From JBNLAN01 sp050302175 (GTDB lineage Bacteria > Pseudomonadota > Zetaproteobacteria > Mariprofundales > Mariprofundaceae): a stretch of DNA of 36,534 nucleotides. The translations under genes and the position numbers were made by a program. The number at the start of each line of letters is the position of its first letter. The first letter of the stretch is position 1. Where the stretch lies: the NCBI GenBank assembly GCA_050302175.1, contig JBNLAN010000027.1, positions 1 to 36,534 of the forward strand, in the 5' to 3' direction. Positions 23,901-30,267 of the stretch are shown here, one piece after another. A model generated the notes under the pieces. That model searched no databases and was not told the origin of the DNA. It saw only the letters and a program-made list of their open reading frames with translations.

Positions 23901-26505
23901 CATCGTGCGTCCAACTCGTCGTCAGCCCGTTCGGGCCGGTCAGGCTGGTCTTCACACCGAAACGCGCATCCCACGTGTAGCTCTCGCTGTGCCCCTTAGC
24001 ATTGGTTGTCGAAAGAGGAAATTGGCCATTGGCATCATAAGTGGTGGTTGCGGTACGTGACGTTACCCCGTTACCGCTCACTGTCGTCGTTAAACAGTTC
24101 CCGAAGCCATCGTAGGTATAATCGGTTACCAGTTTGAGCGCAGGGTTATTGGGCTCGAGTGTTTTCTGGAGTAACTTACCTTGCGAATCGGACACAAAAC
24201 TGACTGTGCGCGGACCAAGTGCAGTTTGCCCCGATATAACCGACTCCTCCTGTACCTGAACAGGAACTCCCAGCATCCAATTGAATGTATCGTTGTTATA
24301 AGTATTCGTTACCGTACGCGTAACACTCCCCGTTACCTCGACAGAGGTTAATACATTACCGAAATTGTCATACGTGGAACTGGTGGTAGCAGTAGCGATC
24401 GGAGTGCTTGTTCCATCGTTAATTTCATAGCTATTCGAAACAACCTGCGAAACATACGGGAAAACAGTCTTGCCATTGTTCAGGGATTTCTGCGCCATGG
24501 TCGCCTCCGACCTGGAGATCAACGTGCCATTGGAAAGCTTCTGCTCAGAAACACTTACCTGGCCAATGTACGGATAGTCCTGACGAAATGAGGTATATAT
24601 ATCAATACCGGTTGTCGCTTCGATTGATTTCATCCAGGCAAAACCGAGATTGCCGTAGCCGCTCACATCAGTCTTCATGCCACCATATGTGTAATCCGTA
24701 ACATGCTGACCGCCTATACCATCATCCGAAGATACCTGCGATACGACATACAGTGCCGCCTGGATATCCAGCTCCGGATAAGCCGCGCCCGTGCCCTTGG
24801 TGTAGACACTAGAATCGGTCAATGGCTTGTAGGTGACACTGGTAACGCCACCTAAACCTTTAGAAATAGAGGAAATAATATCTTGATTCGTTGGATAATA
24901 AGCAACCAGCCAGCGCCCATCGCCATTGCCCGGAATCCACATATAGTCTGTCTTGCCATCGCCATTGAAGTCACCGAATTGCATGTACTGCGGACCACTA
25001 TGATATGCATCATAACCGCCTATCGTTGAGGTAATCGCCGGCGCACTATAACTCGGCAGCGTAAACCCGTTGCCTGTAGAATATGCAACCAGCCAGCGCC
25101 CATCGCCATTGCCCGGAATCCACATATAGTCTGTCTTGCCATCGCCGTTGAAGTCGCCGAATCGCATGTACTGCGGACCACTATGATGGGCATCATAACC
25201 GCCTATCGTTGCGGGAATCGCCGGCGCACTATAACTCGGCAGCGTGAATCCGTTGCCTGTAGAATAAGCAACCAGCCAGCGCCCATCGCCATTGCCCGGA
25301 ATCCACATATAGTCTGTCTTGCCATCGCCATTGAAGTCGCCGAATTGCACATAATGTGAATTACTATGACGGGTATCATAACCGCCTATCGTTGAGGTAA
25401 TCGCCGGCGCACTATAACTCGGCAGCGTAAATCCGTTGCCTGTAGAATATGCAACCAGCCAGCGCCCATCGCCATTGCCCGGAATCCACATATAGTCTGT
25501 CTTGCCATCGCCGTTGAAATCGCCGAATTGCACATACTGCGGGGTACTATCAGAGGAGTAATAGCCTTCTATCGTTGCAGGGATCGCTGGTGTATTGTAA
25601 CTAGGTAGAGTAGGAGTGTTATCGCCTACCGGCCAAGAAAACGTTGTGGGTGACAAACATGTAACTGCCCCATCGCATTCGGTCGTACTGATCAAGCGCG
25701 AACGCATGGTCGAGGCTCCGTATTCGTAGGTCAGCCGATAGTCGCGCACCAGAGTGGTGCCCACATAGGTCTGCACATTCTTCATCCGCACTGACACGCT
25801 GTATTTGGAGCCAGTCGTATAACCGTTGATCACATCCGTGCGTGTCTCATAAACGAACCGCACGCTGGCAGTGTTAGCATAATCTATCCGGTTGATATGG
25901 AAAGCGCCGTTGGCATTGTCCTCGGTGTAGGAGAAGGTGATTGCATTGCCGTTGCGATCGCTGATCTTGTTGATTGCCCAAACCGACACGTCCGTCTTGC
26001 CCTGTGCTTCGATACGGGAATCGGCTGTATTGGCATACTCCAGCGTCTGGCCACCTTTCGCCTCGACGCTGAACCAGGCCGGGCCACTGCCTGCCACACC
26101 ATGGGAGATAATTCGGGAGAAGGAGTCGATCTCGGTGCGATACTCCGTGCCGTCCGCTCCGTAGATGCCGGTCACTGCCACCAGCCGCTGCCCATCCAGG
26201 CAGAAGCGGTCGTTCGCATCATAGTTGATGCTACCTCTTACGCCGTCTTGTATCATCGTTTGTGGACAACGCTCAATCGCAGAGAGGCCAGAGAGGCCCC
26301 AGCCCATGCCAAGAAGGCCATTCCCACCCTGGCTGTTGTATGAAAGCGCGAGGCCTGGCTGCATACCATTTACGCCCGGCGGCACCTCGATAGGAATCGA
26401 ATAGGTGGCAGAGCCGGAGGCACTAACCTCAAGCGCATGGGCAGCATGAACCGCTCCCAGCATACAAAACAGAATTCCGGCCAAACGAATTGCGCGACTG
26501 AGCAT
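20977..26505 (-). CDS. Secreted SpvB/FG-GAP/RHS-repeat protein with polymorphic C-terminal tip
   Basis: 1842 residues. A Sec signal peptide (cleavage near AHA-LEV, residue 24) is followed by an SpvB-like domain (VSASGSATYSIPIEVPPG) to about 290. Four near-identical 61-residue FG-GAP/VCBS repeats (FGDFNGDGKTDYMW, a calcium-binding D-rich loop) cover about 291-534. A long array of RHS/YD repeats follows (YDALGR, TYDANG types). The RHS core ends LYDPLLGRFISAD...NPFAHTDPSGN at 1544. Residues 1545-1842 are a tip unrelated to the shell, with Gly-rich amphipathic stretches (TGLVGGASAELQGG) and a final PGFHAVSLVHDIMN segment. RHS shells enclose and deliver toxic tips; here export would begin with the Sec pathway. 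GGAGAGGAGG precedes the ATG. No immunity gene is visible beside it. Confidence 0.92.
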   Translation of the reverse strand: MLSRAIRLAGILFCMLGAVHAAHALEVSASGSATYSIPIEVPPGVNGMQPGLALSYNSQGGNGLLGMGWGLSGLSAIERCPQTMIQDGVRGSINYDANDRFCLDGQRLVAVTGIYGADGTEYRTEIDSFSRIISHGVAGSGPAWFSVEAKGGQTLEYANTADSRIEAQGKTDVSVWAINKISDRNGNAITFSYTEDNANGAFHINRIDYANTASVRFVYETRTDVINGYTTGSKYSVSVRMKNVQTYVGTTLVRDYRLTYEYGASTMRSRLISTTECDGAVTCLSPTTFSWPVGDNTPTLPSYNTPAIPATIEGYYSSDSTPQYVQFGDFNGDGKTDYMWIPGNGDGRWLVAYSTGNGFTLPSYSAPAITSTIGGYDTRHSNSHYVQFGDFNGDGKTDYMWIPGNGDGRWLVAYSTGNGFTLPSYSAPAIPATIGGYDAHHSGPQYMRFGDFNGDGKTDYMWIPGNGDGRWLVAYSTGNGFTLPSYSAPAITSTIGGYDAYHSGPQYMQFGDFNGDGKTDYMWIPGNGDGRWLVAYYPTNQDIISSISKGLGGVTSVTYKPLTDSSVYTKGTGAAYPELDIQAALYVVSQVSSDDGIGGQHVTDYTYGGMKTDVSGYGNLGFAWMKSIEATTGIDIYTSFRQDYPYIGQVSVSEQKLSNGTLISRSEATMAQKSLNNGKTVFPYVSQVVSNSYEINDGTSTPIATATTSSTYDNFGNVLTSVEVTGSVTRTVTNTYNNDTFNWMLGVPVQVQEESVISGQTALGPRTVSFVSDSQGKLLQKTLEPNNPALKLVTDYTYDGFGNCLTTTVSGNGVTSRTATTTYDANGQFPLSTTNAKGHSESYTWDARFGVKTSLTGPNGLTTSWTHDGFGRKTGESRADGTSTTITYHLGETLANGTVNAAPYYVITQSTGLPASTVYYDTLGRGTRKVAVGFSGAQIYMDTEYDALGRVYRKSAPYASGGTPKWTTYGYDAIGRAITITEPDLSVTTTAYNGLSKTITNALGQTRIELRDVRGKLVQVTDSMNGTITYAHDAFGNLLSTTDNAGNVVSMTYNILGRKTGMVDPDMGTWGYGYNAFGELISQTNARNQTSTMVYDALGRRVSRTEPEGTSTWSYDVGTGAVGKISSEASPGGYAKTFSYDPYGRPSSTSTTINGTNFTMGMTYTAIGQVDTITYPTGFAVKRNYNAYGYLLSVNNAVSGAPYWTADVVDDEGRIVQETLGNGLSTIHQYNALTGRLEAIVSGPNADGSIQNLGFTYDSLGNLSSRSDYVMNWTESFTYDALNRITGVTGPANKTYAYDVIGNITNKSDVGAYTYADPAHVHAVTQAGANSYTYDADGNMLTGAGRTLTWTSFGKPASISTANAFTSTGYDANHKRISKTDTVSGAVTLYVDGSFEQVTQAGVTKFTHYIRGGSGVAAIVEQVATVTTTKYVLKDQLGSMNVITDATGAVLERLSYDAFGKPRNPDGTDAVGFPVSAQTTRGYTGHKMDAEVGLINMNARLYDPLLGRFISADVTIDAPQDMQTYNRYTYVINNPFAHTDPSGNWSWKNFWKTANDIVDVNPVKQFKKDWKRSHHVAHRKILPMLDKLPENRFVNRMLMKYEWIRVVTGFVMGGNMWTSAAYQAHMTRMYGGSDRQIWQAFAKGAITAWVTSEVNEYYDGGPRANNTKTPGITIKPQYSVERVFMTGLVGGASAELQGGSFSRGFVMGMGMSALSWFGHEAFNYLSRNETGSPDGYWATRERGHGPAGPNGFYDEGKGLTVDVATSQIGGPNKPSFFSQGSLIMAPLEPFPGFHAVSLVHDIMNLGSSSLGLHLIPSAIIATYSALADTVSVTTYMDGRFQQ
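24902..25633 (-). repeat. Four tandem 183-base repeats coding FG-GAP/VCBS units
   Basis: The same block begins (plus-strand GCAACC) at 24902, 25085, 25268 and 25451, exactly 183 bases apart. The copies differ at few sites; the one nearest the protein N-terminus is the most diverged. Each codes 61 residues. Their near identity at DNA level suggests recent duplication or gene conversion. Confidence 0.95.
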
Positions 26506-26559
26506 AGCAGCCTCCTCTCCCGTGAATTGCGCTGGGAAGATTGCCCTGAATAAATGTCT

Positions 26560-26575
26560 ATAACAACCATGTTAT
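26560..26575. promoter_or_regulatory. Short inverted repeat upstream of the RHS gene
   Basis: ATAACA-N4-TGTTAT lies 55 bases before the RHS start codon, within AT-rich DNA where its promoter should be. It could be an operator; six-base arms can also arise by chance. Confidence 0.2.
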
Positions 26576-26617
26576 TCACTCAGTCTTTCACATGTCATAT
26601 AGATACAAAAACCTGAC

Positions 26618-26640
26618 AAAAGGCCCCTGTGGGGCCTTTT
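26618..26640. terminator. Intrinsic terminator, perhaps the original tRNA-Ser terminator
   Basis: A ten-pair stem (AAAAGGCCCC / GGGGCCTTTT, loop TGT) with T runs on both strands. On the minus strand it directly follows the tRNA-Ser 3'-end copy at 26647-26666, in the same order as the intact tRNA and its present terminator. It would also shield the RHS gene from upstream transcription. Confidence 0.75.
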
Positions 26641-26646
26641 GCATTT

Positions 26647-26666
26647 CTGGCGGAGAGGGGGGGATT
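26647..26666 (-). repeat. Copy of the tRNA-Ser 3' end (candidate attachment site)
   Basis: Twenty bases identical, except one T-to-G change, to 28151-28170, which is the last part of the intact tRNA-Ser including CCA. Both lie in the same orientation. This is the classic trace left when an element integrates into a tRNA 3' end. Confidence 0.7.
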
Positions 26667-26703
26667 ACTGGGCGCAAAGCGCCATCCCCTACTAGGATTT
26701 GAA

Positions 26704-27864
26704 TTACGAAGCCCCTCGCTCGGCCAGGTGAGCCCGCATAGGGCCCTCGAACTCCGGGCCAAGATTGAGCCAGTACCGGGTGCCCTTCCGCTCACCGGTC
26801 ATCACGAATGCCCCCAGTTCAACAAGAGACTGAAGATCTCTGCTAGCTGTCCTTGGGATTGCACCTGTAGCCTTCATGTACTTGTCGGCGGACATCCCGC
26901 CTTTGAACCCATCCATACCCTCTGCAAGCATCCGGGTAAGTGCCTTCTCTTGACGTTGGTTGATCTTGCCGCGAACCCGATCAAAAAGACGGGTTTTCTC
27001 AACAATGAACCTGACCAACTGGTGAGAGTACTTCGTTGCGTCAATGGCAACGGCAGCAAAATAGTTTAGCCAGATGTTTATATCCATTGTGCCTTTTTGG
27101 GTGATTTCTAACTGCTTATAGTATTCCTTTTTATTCGACTCAATCGGATGAGACAGGGCAAACAGTCCGGGACGGCCGCACGATTGAGCCAAAGCCTTCT
27201 CGCTCAATGCACGGCAGATACGTCCATTCCCATCCTCAAACGGATGAATGGCCACAAAATAGAGGTGTGCGATGCCGGCACGGGTTAGCGCCGGCAACGG
27301 CTTGTTACCTCCTGGAGCTGTATCGTTGAACCATTGGACGAAAGAATCCATCTCAACCGGAACCATGGCCGCTGGAGGTGCCTCATAGTGGACTACCGCC
27401 CTACCTTCATGCCCTGAGACAACCTGCATTGGATTCGGACTATTCCTGTAGTCGCCCACCGTCTTCACCAGGATTGACGGCTTTACAATACAAGGATGCC
27501 ATTGATGAAGCTGATTATGCGATAACGGCTGATCATAGGTCTGGTAGTTGTTAAACATGAGAGCGGCAATTCCCGCCTCCTTGTCTCCTCCCAGGAGATG
27601 TCTTTTCGGGATCAAACCGAATTGTTGCAATAGGGATGAGATAACACTATCCCTGTTTAGCAGTTCCGCTTCGATCTTGGAACTCTTCAAAGCTTCTTCA
27701 CTCATCAAATCGATGGTGAAACTCTGCTGTTGCTCCTCGGTGATAATCGATGCAGCACCAATAAGCTTCGAGGCCTCCTCTCTAAACAGAGCCTCTTTCT
27801 CAAGCAGAGCTGCCGAATCATACTCAAAATCAGGCCAGTTTTTGTGTTGCCACATCCATTTCAT
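26704..27864 (-). CDS. Fic-domain AMP-transferase-type protein with N-terminal inhibitory helix and C-terminal winged helix
   Basis: 386 residues from ATG 27862-27864 (MKWMWQHKNWP), chosen because relatives with the same N-terminal domain (DUF4172) begin so; an ATG seven codons earlier (27885) is also open. Neither has a ribosome site. An N-terminal helix holds SSKIEA, close to the (S/T)xxxE(G/N) inhibitory motif, so a class II Fic with in-cis inhibition. The active loop HPFEDGNGR (207-215) matches HPFx(D/E)GNGR with catalytic His. After the Fic core, residues ~320-380 look like a winged helix (YMKATGAIPRTASRDLQSL, then GTRYWLNL). Fic enzymes transfer AMP or other phosphate groups to proteins. 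Codon and base use are more AT-rich than the flanking core genes. Confidence 0.93.
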   Translation of the reverse strand: MKWMWQHKNWPDFEYDSAALLEKEALFREEASKLIGAASIITEEQQQSFTIDLMSEEALKSSKIEAELLNRDSVISSLLQQFGLIPKRHLLGGDKEAGIAALMFNNYQTYDQPLSHNQLHQWHPCIVKPSILVKTVGDYRNSPNPMQVVSGHEGRAVVHYEAPPAAMVPVEMDSFVQWFNDTAPGGNKPLPALTRAGIAHLYFVAIHPFEDGNGRICRALSEKALAQSCGRPGLFALSHPIESNKKEYYKQLEITQKGTMDINIWLNYFAAVAIDATKYSHQLVRFIVEKTRLFDRVRGKINQRQEKALTRMLAEGMDGFKGGMSADKYMKATGAIPRTASRDLQSLVELGAFVMTGERKGTRYWLNLGPEFEGPMRAHLAERGAS

Positions 27865-27899
27865 GGCATGGAATATAATACCCATGACCGATAAAGCAA

Positions 27900-27956
27900 G
27901 ACTTATAGGACATTATTTGGCATTTAATGTCCTATAAGTCGAGCGATATAAGACAT
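27900..27956. promoter_or_regulatory. Perfect 16-base inverted repeat plus third half-site before the Fic gene
   Basis: GACTTATAGGACATTA (27900-27915) and its exact reverse complement (27925-27940) are separated by nine bases. A third half-site, TATAAGACAT (27947-27956, one mismatch), follows in the orientation of the first. The set starts 15 bases before the upstream in-frame ATG (27885) and 36 before the chosen start. It looks like a repressor operator, and the winged helix of the Fic protein itself is the obvious candidate to bind it. Confidence 0.7.
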
Positions 27957-27997
27957 TTCTGAAATTGAAAACTTTGATACAAGGTTAGGATAAAAAA

Positions 27998-28110
27998 GGA
28001 GAGGGTGGGATTATTCGGGCTGGCGCCCTCACCCCTGCGGGGCCGCCCTCACGGGCGTTCAAATCGACAAGCGATTTGTCGAACCCTGGGTTCTCATCCT
28101 GCTCCCTCCC
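27998..28110. repeat. Hairpin-rich module with imperfect terminal inverted repeats (MITE-like)
   Basis: The ends GGAGAGGGTGGGAT (27998-28011) and ATCCTGCTCCCTCC (28096-28109) are imperfect inverted repeats. Between them four small hairpins follow one another: CCCC-TG-CGGGG type, GCCC-TCAC-GGGC, AAATCG-ACAAG-CGATTT, and GAACC-CTG-GGTTC. The left end repeats 15 bases of the tRNA-Ser 3' part (GGAGAGGGTGGGATT). No ORF. It may be a non-autonomous repeat or a structured RNA. Confidence 0.45.
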
Positions 28111-28112
28111 GA

Positions 28113-28148
28113 ATAAAAAAAGAGGCCCACTTCGGGGCCTCCTTTTTT
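28113..28148 (-). terminator. Intrinsic terminator downstream of tRNA-Ser
   Basis: On the minus strand GAGGCCCC-GAAGT-GGGCCTC-type stem followed by TTTTTTTATT begins a few bases after the tRNA CCA end. Confidence 0.85.
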
Positions 28149-28245
<97 letters not shown>

Positions 28246-28260
28246 GTTGGCGGGCGGCAA

Positions 28261-28288
28261 AGCATACGCATCACGCCCAAAGCCTCAA
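28261..28288 (-). promoter_or_regulatory. Candidate sigma-70 promoter of tRNA-Ser
   Basis: Minus strand: TTGAGG (28283-28288), 16-base spacer, TATGCT (28261-28266), then a GC-rich discriminator about 15 bases before the tRNA 5' end, as seen in growth-controlled stable RNA promoters. It lies just after the apbE stop. Confidence 0.4.
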
Positions 28289-28292
28289 GCGG

Positions 28293-29294
28293 CTATTGCG
28301 GGCTGATTTTATACATGCTTCGCATGCCGCTTGAAAGCACCACACTTCCTACGTTGGTGACCCACAGCGCCTCCACACCGGGAGTTGCTTCGACAAGCTT
28401 CAGCCCCTCACCCGGGCCAAGCACGAACAGTGCCGTGCTCCAGGCATCGGCCGTGGTCGCATCCCCGGCCAGTACTGTCACGCTCATGCAACGGCTGGCC
28501 GGATAACCGGTCTGCGGATCGAGGATATGATGGTAGCGCTTGCCCTCGAACTCGAAAAAGCGCTCGTAATCACCGGAAGTGACGATGCTCTGATCGCCCT
28601 GCACCGGCAGATAGCCGATGGCGCCGGTTTTCCTCGGATGCCGAATACCGATCTTCCATGGCTTTCCGCCATGATTGCCAATCACACGCATATCGCCCCC
28701 GGCATCAACAATGGCATGGGCAATGCCGTGCTGCTTAAGCACCTCCATTGCACGATCGATGGCATACCCCTTGGCGATGCCGCCAAAATCGAGCCTGGCC
28801 TGCGCGCTATCACGCACCCATTTATCTGAAATCCTGCGAATCTCTTTTGCGCCGTGGCCGAGCAGCATATTGATTTGTGCGGCCTGAGGAGGAGCAACCG
28901 GTGCAGGCTCCTGCGAAAATCCCCACAGCAGATTCAGCGAACCCAGTCCGGCATCGAAGGCACCATGCGTCTGCTGCCGGATACGTTTACTTTGCAATAA
29001 CAACGCGTCCACTTCCTGAGGAAGGGAGACAGGAACTCCCGGCTTGCTCTGGTTGAACTGTTTCACCGAATTGTCCAGTTCGCCGTAGATGGTGAACAGC
29101 GCCTCGATGCGCGTCATCTCTTCGGCCGCAGCGCGAATCGCCACCAGCGCCTGCTCCTCCGGCACACCTGAAACCGTGAAGTTGACGATGGTGCCGAGCA
29201 TGAAACGACTCTCGCGCACATCCTCAGGCTGCGAATGGCATGCCGACAGCAGCAACAGTGCCGCGGCACAAAGACTGCGAATCAACAGCTTCAA
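28293..29294 (-). CDS. apbE: FAD:protein FMN transferase, lipoprotein (ApbE)
   Basis: No ATG fits: the frame stays open into accA, but the lipoprotein signal begins MKLLIRSLCAAALLLLSAC if read from the TTG at 29292-29294, eight bases after the accA stop; lipobox LSAC gives lipidated C19. 333 residues. Family marks are MLGTIVNFTVSG at the start, IEALFTIY, THGAFDAGLGSLNLLWGF, LDFGGIAKGYAIDR, VDAGGDMRVIG and HHILDPQTGYPA, the last with Mg-binding and catalytic residues, then ADAWSTALFVLG. It attaches FMN to threonines of Na-pumping NADH dehydrogenase or Rnf subunits in the periplasm. It is the third gene of dnaE-accA-apbE. Confidence 0.92.
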   Translation of the reverse strand: MKLLIRSLCAAALLLLSACHSQPEDVRESRFMLGTIVNFTVSGVPEEQALVAIRAAAEEMTRIEALFTIYGELDNSVKQFNQSKPGVPVSLPQEVDALLLQSKRIRQQTHGAFDAGLGSLNLLWGFSQEPAPVAPPQAAQINMLLGHGAKEIRRISDKWVRDSAQARLDFGGIAKGYAIDRAMEVLKQHGIAHAIVDAGGDMRVIGNHGGKPWKIGIRHPRKTGAIGYLPVQGDQSIVTSGDYERFFEFEGKRYHHILDPQTGYPASRCMSVTVLAGDATTADAWSTALFVLGPGEGLKLVEATPGVEALWVTNVGSVVLSSGMRSMYKISPQ

Positions 29295-29301
29295 GATTCG
29301 A

Positions 29302-30267
29302 TCAGGAATCGCCGATATCGAAAGCGCCCATGTCGCGCAGGCGCTTGCGCCGCGCTTCCAGCAACTTCGGCACAGGAACGGCCAGCAACTCATCCAGCGC
29401 CTTCTCCAGCGTCTTGGCCATATTCTCCGCTGCGGTTTCGATATCACAATGCGCGCCACAGTTGCCCTCGGAGATAATGCCATCGACCAGCCCAAGTTTT
29501 TCCAGATCCCCGGCTGTTGGCTTCAGCGCCTCGGCCGCCTGATCGGCGTACTTGCGATCGCGCCAGAGAATCGCCGCGCACCCTTCCGGCGAGATCACGG
29601 AATAGGTGGAGAACTGCTGCATAAACAGGCGATCACCGACCCCGATGGCCAAAGCACCGCCGGAGCCACCCTCACCGATCACCGTGCAGATGATCGGCAC
29701 CTTCAGCCCCGAGAGCTCCATCAGATTGCGGGCAATCGCTTCACTCTGGCCGCGCTCTTCGGCATCAATGCCGGGCCAGGCACCCTGCGTATCGATGAAA
29801 GTCAACAGCGGCATATCGAAACGCTCGGCCAGCCGGAACAGGCGCAGCGCCTTGCGATACCCTTCCGGACGCGGCATACCGAAGTTGCGCTTGATCTTCT
29901 CCTTGGTATCGCGCCCCTTCTGGTGCCCGACGACCACCACCGAACGCTCGCCGAAACGCGCCACCCCGCCGACAATGGCACCGTCATCCGAAAAGGCGCG
30001 GTCACCGTGCAGCTCCTGAAAATCATCAAACAGGCGCGGAATATAATCCATGAAATAGGGGCGATCCGGATGCCTTGAGAGCTGGCAAATCTGCGAACGG
30101 GTCGCCTTGGAGTAGGTCTGGGTCATCAGCTTGTCGCGCTTGGCGGTCAGCTGTTGCACCTCTTTGGCAATATTAACATCGGAATTCTCGCCCATTTGCG
30201 ACAACTCATCGATCTTGGCAGTCAATTCGGCAATCGGTCGCTCGAACTCAAGATAACTACGTGCCAT
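29302..30267 (-). CDS. accA: Acetyl-CoA carboxylase carboxyltransferase subunit alpha
   Basis: 321 residues, standard length. The N-terminal coiled helix (FERPIAELTAKIDELSQM) is typical, followed by HGDRAFSDDGAIVGG, GHQKGRDTKEKIKRNFG, TFIDTQGAWPG and IGEGGSGGALAIGVGD, the oxyanion and CoA-binding loops of the crotonase-like fold. With AccD it transfers carboxyl from biotin to acetyl-CoA to give malonyl-CoA for fatty acid synthesis. AGGAG lies nine bases before the ATG, inside dnaE; the two genes overlap by 11 bases, so they are one operon, as in many proteobacteria. Confidence 0.97.
   Translation of the reverse strand: MARSYLEFERPIAELTAKIDELSQMGENSDVNIAKEVQQLTAKRDKLMTQTYSKATRSQICQLSRHPDRPYFMDYIPRLFDDFQELHGDRAFSDDGAIVGGVARFGERSVVVVGHQKGRDTKEKIKRNFGMPRPEGYRKALRLFRLAERFDMPLLTFIDTQGAWPGIDAEERGQSEAIARNLMELSGLKVPIICTVIGEGGSGGALAIGVGDRLFMQQFSTYSVISPEGCAAILWRDRKYADQAAEALKPTAGDLEKLGLVDGIISEGNCGAHCDIETAAENMAKTLEKALDELLAVPVPKLLEARRKRLRDMGAFDIGDS

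Noticed and set aside
24902..25633. CRISPR-like periodic repeat
   Set aside because: The 183-base period lies in frame within a coding sequence and encodes FG-GAP units; there are no spacers.
29295..29495. N-terminal extension of ApbE into accA
   Set aside because: The open frame upstream is antipattern Arg-rich sequence overlapping accA; the lipoprotein signal starts at the TTG at 29292-29294.
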